Below the pieces are notes generated by a model. The model saw nothing but the letters and a program-made list of their open reading frames with translations, ran no database searches and had not been told where the DNA came from. From contig JBBSFH010000035.1 of assembly GCA_038238915.1 (NCBI GenBank), forward strand, positions 1 through 16,886: a stretch of 16,886 nucleotides of DNA, written 5' to 3'. Numbering within the stretch: the stretch's first letter is position 1; each line of letters starts with the position of its first letter. A program made the position numbers and the translations under genes. This DNA is from JAVVHE01 sp038238915 (GTDB lineage: Bacteria; Pseudomonadota; Alphaproteobacteria; Sphingomonadales; Sphingomonadaceae). Shown here in pieces: positions 13,532-16,886 of the stretch.

Positions 13532-13903
13532 GTGAAAGCCGAACAATTCTGCGTGCGCCCCGCATTTCAGGCCGTCTTCGCGCTGTTGGCAGCGCTGATA
13601 CTCGCCGTCGCGCCCGCTGCCGCGTCGTCGGCGATGCGCGGATGCGCCGAGATGCCCGCATCGGCGACGATGCCCGGCATGGCCGCGATGCACGCGCATG
13701 CAGGTAAGCCCGCGCCTTGCCCAACACCGACGAAGGCTTGCGGCGCGCTTTGCGTAGCAGCGATGGCGCCGGTCGATGTCCCGGCTCCAGCCCGCACGCA
13801 TCTTCGGATCGCCTCGACTTTCCGCGTCGTCGGGGCTCAAACGGCGGAAATTCACGGGACCAATCCCGAGTTGCTGCACCGCCCTCCCCGATTGAGCGTC
13901 TGA
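13532..13903 (+). CDS. Small secreted Cys/His/Met-rich protein, unrecognised
   Basis: This 123-residue protein has a signal peptide (about 1-32, FQAVFALLAALILAVAPAAA) and a periplasmic part rich in possible metal ligands. Cys38, Cys63, Cys70 and Cys74 (RGCAEMP, PCPTPTKACGALC) sit beside a Met/His stretch (TMPGMAAMHAHAG, 47-59). The rest is Pro-rich. I do not recognise the family, though similar small proteins follow copCD in other metal loci I recall. A CusF-like copper carrier or scavenger role is inference. GTG 13532 is preferred because GGAG at 13523-13526 is five bases away and the signal peptide starts there. ATG 13469, two bases after the copD stop with GGAG eight bases before it, is a real alternative adding 21 residues. 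Confidence 0.7.
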   Translation: MKAEQFCVRPAFQAVFALLAALILAVAPAAASSAMRGCAEMPASATMPGMAAMHAHAGKPAPCPTPTKACGALCVAAMAPVDVPAPARTHLRIASTFRVVGAQTAEIHGTNPELLHRPPRLSV

Positions 13904-13906
13904 GGC

Positions 13907-13927
13907 GGGACGGCGCTTCGCCGTCCC
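13907..13927 (+). terminator. Perfect 9-bp hairpin after the copCD unit
   Basis: GGGACGGCG (13907-13915), loop CTT, and CGCCGTCCC (13919-13927) form an uninterrupted GC-rich stem immediately after the TGA of the small secreted protein gene. The position fits a transcription terminator. The U-tract is missing (ATACACT follows), so it may be a weak or Rho-assisted terminator or an mRNA 3' stabilising hairpin. Confidence 0.55.
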
Positions 13928-13939
13928 ATACACTCGGCG

Positions 13940-13999
13940 AACGCCAACGACGGTTGATCCGCTCACCGTCCACGCGAAACGTGGAGCGGAGCTGGCGTT
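13940..13999 (+). other. Extended nested stem-loop upstream of the second efflux operon
   Basis: Nested complementary segments are visible: AACGCCA (13940-13946) with TGGCGTT (13993-13999), CCGCT (13959-13963) with AGCGG (13985-13989), and CCACG (13970-13974) with CGTGG (13980-13984) around a CGAAA loop. They can fold into one interrupted hairpin ending about 50 bases before the GTG of cusC. It could be part of a terminator region or a structured leader RNA. The complementarity is seen directly; function is unknown. Confidence 0.35.
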
Positions 14000-14051
14000 A
14001 AACTCCGGCGACTTCGACCGTGCAGGTCCGATCCACAGGCGGGAGAGCCGT

Positions 14052-15278
14052 GTGAATACCATCCGTTATGCCGTGCTCGCAGCGACGTTGTCCGTTGCCG
14101 CGCACGCCGAACCGCTTACCTTCGCAGCCGCGCTCGATCGCGCCGCCGCGAGCGCGCCGTCGATCCGGGCGCGGGCGCTGCAAGCCGGGGCCGCGCGGTC
14201 AATCGCGCGCGCGGCGGGCAAGCTGCCCGATCCACAGCTCATGGTCGATTTCCAGGATTTCCCCGTGACCGGACCGGTCGCGGGTGATCCGGGACGCGAA
14301 GATTTCAGCGAGGTGCGCGTGGGCGTCACGCGCGATATTCCCGCGCTCACCAAGCGCCGCGCCGCGCGCGAGCGGGCGCGCGCCGAAGTGGGCATGTCGG
14401 AAGCAAGCGGTGCCGTCGAAGCGCGATCTGTCCGCGTCGCGGCTGCGCTCGCGTGGATCGACGTTTATGTGGCCGAGCGAAAGCTCGCGACGCTGGCCGA
14501 AGTGGAGCGCGGGATTTCGCCCCTCGCCACCACTGCTGCCGCGCGCGTCGCGACCGGCGCGCTCAGGCCCGGGCAGGCGACCGAGCCCGCGCGGCTGCGA
14601 GCCGATCTTGCCGACCGGCGTGCCGCTCTCGGGGCTGAAGCCGCGCGTGCGCGCGCACAATTGGCGCGGTGGACGGGGGAAGCTGCGCCTACAATCATGG
14701 GTGCGCCGCCTCTAATGGCGGTCGATCCCGTCCGGTTGCGCGCCGGGCTGGATGCGGTTCCGGTGCTGGCTGCCTATCAGGCGCAGAGCACGGCGGCCGA
14801 CGCCGACGTAGGCCTGGCGCTCGCCGCCCGGCATTCGGACCTTAGTTGGCGCTTCAGCTACGCGCGCCGCGACCCGCGTTTCGGCGATCTGGTCGCCGCA
14901 GGCGTGACGATCGGATTGCCGTTTTTCGCGCGCACCCGCCAGAATGCGGCGATCGAGGCTAAAGGCGAGGAGGTCGCGCGCGTGCTCGCCGAGCGTGAGG
15001 CGGCGCGGCGCGAGTTGGCGGCAACGCTCGATGGCGAGCTCGCCGACCATGCGATGCACCACCAGCGGCTTGAAACCGCGCGCACCGCGTTGCTGCCGCT
15101 GGCCGAACGGCGTGCTTCGCTCGAGCGCGCGAGCTACGCGGCGGGGCGGGCGAGCCTTGGCGACACGCTGGACGCGACGCTGGCGCTCGCCGAGGCCCGT
15201 CTCGACCTGATCGACCGCGAGGCGGCAGTGACGCGCGATGCGGTGCAGCTCAACCTGACCTACGGGGACGCACGATGA
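14052..15278 (+). CDS. cusC: CusC-like TolC-family outer-membrane efflux protein
   Basis: This 408-residue outer-membrane channel belongs to a tripartite metal RND efflux system. A signal peptide (about 1-19, NTIRYAVLAATLSVAAHA) has no lipobox Cys, unlike Escherichia CusC. The helical TolC repeats are visible at LTFAAALDRAAASAPSIRAR, KRRAARERARAEVGMSEASG and the C-terminal LERASYAAGRASLGDTLDAT. It is short for the family but complete in layout. It starts at GTG 14052 with GGGAG at 14041-14045 six bases away, and it ends in an ATGA overlap with the adaptor gene. It differs strongly from the other channel at 9051-10691 and lacks that protein's His/Met tail. The operon order C-B-A fixes its role. 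Confidence 0.88.
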   Translation: MNTIRYAVLAATLSVAAHAEPLTFAAALDRAAASAPSIRARALQAGAARSIARAAGKLPDPQLMVDFQDFPVTGPVAGDPGREDFSEVRVGVTRDIPALTKRRAARERARAEVGMSEASGAVEARSVRVAAALAWIDVYVAERKLATLAEVERGISPLATTAAARVATGALRPGQATEPARLRADLADRRAALGAEAARARAQLARWTGEAAPTIMGAPPLMAVDPVRLRAGLDAVPVLAAYQAQSTAADADVGLALAARHSDLSWRFSYARRDPRFGDLVAAGVTIGLPFFARTRQNAAIEAKGEEVARVLAEREAARRELAATLDGELADHAMHHQRLETARTALLPLAERRASLERASYAAGRASLGDTLDATLALAEARLDLIDREAAVTRDAVQLNLTYGDAR

Positions 15279-16546
15279 CCGAAGTTCGCACCAGGCTGGC
15301 CAGCCGGGGCGCGATCGCGCTGGTCGCCGCACTGCTCGCGGGAGGCGCGGGATACGGCATCGCGCGCTGGACCGCGCCCGCCGCCTCGCCACCGCCCGCG
15401 TCGGCCAAGCCCGTGCGCCGCATCATCTACTGGTACGATCCGATGATCCCGGCGGAGCACCACGAAAAGCCCGGCCTGTCGTCGATGGGAATGCAGACGA
15501 TCCCGCGTTATGCCGATGATGGTGGTGCAGCGGGGGCTGCGGCGGGCACGGCCGGCGTCAGCGTCGATCCCGCCGCCGCGCAAAGCCTTGGCGTGCGCCT
15601 CGCCACCATCGAACGAAGCGCATTCGCATCGGACGCGACCGTCACGGGGACCATCGAGTTCGATCAGCGTGACGTGGCGATCGTGCAGGCACGCGCCGCG
15701 GGGTTCGTGCAGCGCACTTACGCGCGCGCGCCGGGCGATGTCGTGCGCGCGGGCGCGCCACTGGCCGATGTGCTCGTGCCCGAATGGGGCGGGGCGGAGA
15801 CCGAATATCTCGCGGTCAAGCACACCGGCGATGCGGCGCTGACGGCGGCCGCGCGCGCGCGGCTGCGGCTGCTCGGGATCCCCGATGCCACGGTTGCAGA
15901 GGTGGACCGCGGGAGGCGTCCGCGCATCGTCTATGCGCTCACCGCGCCGATCGGCGGCGTGATCCAGACGCTCGATGCGCGCCCGGGCGTGACGCTCGCG
16001 GCGGGGGCGACCGTTGCGCAGATCACCGGGCTATCGACCGTGTGGCTGAACGCGGCGGTGCCCGAAGCGATGGCGGGCGCGCTTCGCCCGGGCCAGACGG
16101 TGCGCGCCGAACTTGCCGCCTTTCCGGGCGAAAGCGTGCGCGGGCGCGTGCTCGCCATTCTGCCGACGACGCAGGCGGACAGCCGAACGCTGACGCTGCG
16201 CATCGCGCTGCCCAACCCCGGCGGGCGGCTGCGGCCCGGCATGTTCGCCACCGTCCATCTGGGCGGCGGCGCAGCGAGCGCGCTCACCGTGCCGAGCGAG
16301 GCGCTGATCCGCACCGGCACACGCACGATCGTCATGCTGGCGCAGCCGAACGGACGCTACCAGCCGGTCGAGGTGCGGGCGGGGCGCGAGGCGGGCGGGC
16401 GCACCGAGGTGCTCGCCGGATTAAGCGAGGGCCAGAAGGTCGTCGCCTCGGGCCAGTTCCTGCTGGACAGCGAGGCGAGCCTGAGCGGCATCGACGCGAC
16501 GCCGCTCGCCGGACGCGCGATGACGCCCGAGGCGATGCGCCGATGA
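15275..16546 (+). CDS. cusB: CusB-like periplasmic adaptor of heavy-metal RND efflux
   Basis: This 423-residue membrane fusion protein links the RND pump to the outer-membrane channel. An N-terminal helix (about 13-30) is followed by a heavy-metal-binding segment (50-79, YWYDPMIPAEHHEKPG and MGMQTIPRY). Then come the barrel-sandwich hybrid and helical hairpin (about 95-240, with VTGTIEFDQRDVAIVQARAA and GFVQRTYARAPGDVVRAGAP), a beta-barrel (ITGLSTVWLNAAVPEAMAGA) and the membrane-proximal end (LTVPSEALIRTGTRTIVML, EVLAGLSEGQKVVASGQFLL). The common YDPMHP motif reads YDPMIP, so one His is replaced by Ile. No CusF domain is fused at the C-terminus. Both ends overlap their neighbours as ATGA, which makes tight co-translation with cusC and cusA likely. 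Confidence 0.93.
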   Translation: MTEVRTRLASRGAIALVAALLAGGAGYGIARWTAPAASPPPASAKPVRRIIYWYDPMIPAEHHEKPGLSSMGMQTIPRYADDGGAAGAAAGTAGVSVDPAAAQSLGVRLATIERSAFASDATVTGTIEFDQRDVAIVQARAAGFVQRTYARAPGDVVRAGAPLADVLVPEWGGAETEYLAVKHTGDAALTAAARARLRLLGIPDATVAEVDRGRRPRIVYALTAPIGGVIQTLDARPGVTLAAGATVAQITGLSTVWLNAAVPEAMAGALRPGQTVRAELAAFPGESVRGRVLAILPTTQADSRTLTLRIALPNPGGRLRPGMFATVHLGGGAASALTVPSEALIRTGTRTIVMLAQPNGRYQPVEVRAGREAGGRTEVLAGLSEGQKVVASGQFLLDSEASLSGIDATPLAGRAMTPEAMRR

Positions 16547-16886
16547 TCGCCGCGATCATTCGCGCCTCGGTCGCGAGCCGCGTGTTCGTCGTACTTGCCG
16601 CGCTGTTGCTCGTCGCGGTCGGTCTGCTCGCGGTGCAATCGACGCCGATCGACGCGCTCCCCGATCTCTCCGACGTGCAGGTCATCATCCGCACGAGCTA
16701 CCCCGGCCAGGCCCCGCAACTCGTCGAAACGCAGGTCACCTATCCGCTCGCGACGACGATGCTCTCCGTGCCGGGCGCGCGCGTCGTGCGCGGCTACAGC
16801 TTCACCGGCGACAGCTTCGTCTACGTGCTCTTCGAGGACGGCACCGATCTCTACTGGGCGCGCAGCCGCGTGCTCGAATATCTGTC
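16543..16886 (+). CDS. cusA: CusA/CzcA-family RND heavy-metal efflux pump, N-terminal part (3' truncated)
   Basis: The first 114 codons of an inner-membrane, proton-driven RND pump run off the right edge; full-length members have about 1,030-1,080 residues. The visible part has the typical N-terminus MIAAIIRASVASRVFVVLAA, the first membrane helix, then PIDALPDLSDVQVIIRTSYP, GQAPQLVETQVTYPLATTML and GYSFTGDSFVYVLFEDGTDL. All of these are standard for the HME-RND group. ATG 16543 overlaps the cusB stop. Monovalent (copper/silver, CusA) and divalent (CzcA) pumps are separated by residues beyond the window, so the copper assignment rests on the neighbours. Confidence 0.92.
   Translation, partial: MIAAIIRASVASRVFVVLAALLLVAVGLLAVQSTPIDALPDLSDVQVIIRTSYPGQAPQLVETQVTYPLATTMLSVPGARVVRGYSFTGDSFVYVLFEDGTDLYWARSRVLEYL

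Noticed and set aside
1..16886. CRISPR arrays, rRNA, tRNA genes and insertion sequences
   Set aside because: No regularly spaced repeats, no cloverleaf-capable segment, and no transposase frame or terminal inverted repeats were found on reading both strands.

Overview
The window is high-GC DNA with the gene content of an alphaproteobacterium, most probably a sphingomonad (Sphingomonas, Sphingobium or a relative). The grounds are the trbG-trbI-DUF2274 order, the AlpA/integrase pair and the type of copper genes. This is recognition from memory, not a database match. It looks like accessory DNA: the end of a conjugative or integrative element joined to a copper/heavy-metal resistance island.

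Left part (1-3690): the C-terminal end of trbG, then trbI and a DUF2274 gene, joined by 4-base stop/start overlaps, form the tail of a Trb-type mating-pair-formation operon. A short AlpA-like regulator follows. A P4-type tyrosine integrase converges on it, and their 3' ends overlap by 73 bp. Just upstream of the integrase are three tandem 11-12 bp repeats and one distal copy, which may be arm-type binding sites.

Middle part (3688-7200): a DMT/EamA transporter reduced by an internal deletion, a Cu+ P1B-type ATPase (minus strand), and a divergent CsoR-type repressor. Between the last two is an ATACCC-N5-GGGTAT operator that exactly fills the spacer of the likely ATPase promoter. A poorly coding stretch of about 450 bp follows.

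Minus-strand copper operon (12043 down to 7197): CnrY-like anti-sigma, CnrX-like sensor, CnrH-like ECF sigma factor, outer-membrane channel with a His/Met-rich tail, multicopper oxidase, a 33-residue membrane protein, and a 121-residue protein of unknown function. Most junctions are GTGA or ATGA overlaps. The sensor keeps all five metal ligands of Cupriavidus CnrX at one constant offset, although the operon it heads looks like copper resistance.

Right part (12163-16886): divergent copC-copD, a small secreted Cys/His/Met-rich protein, a perfect hairpin, then a second operon, cusC-cusB-cusA. Its genes are joined by ATGA overlaps, and cusA runs off the window. The island therefore combines cytoplasmic export (P-type ATPase), periplasmic oxidation and sequestration (multicopper oxidase, CopC, small Cys protein), inner-membrane CopD, and trans-envelope efflux (CusCBA). 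Two control circuits are visible: CsoR and CnrYXH.
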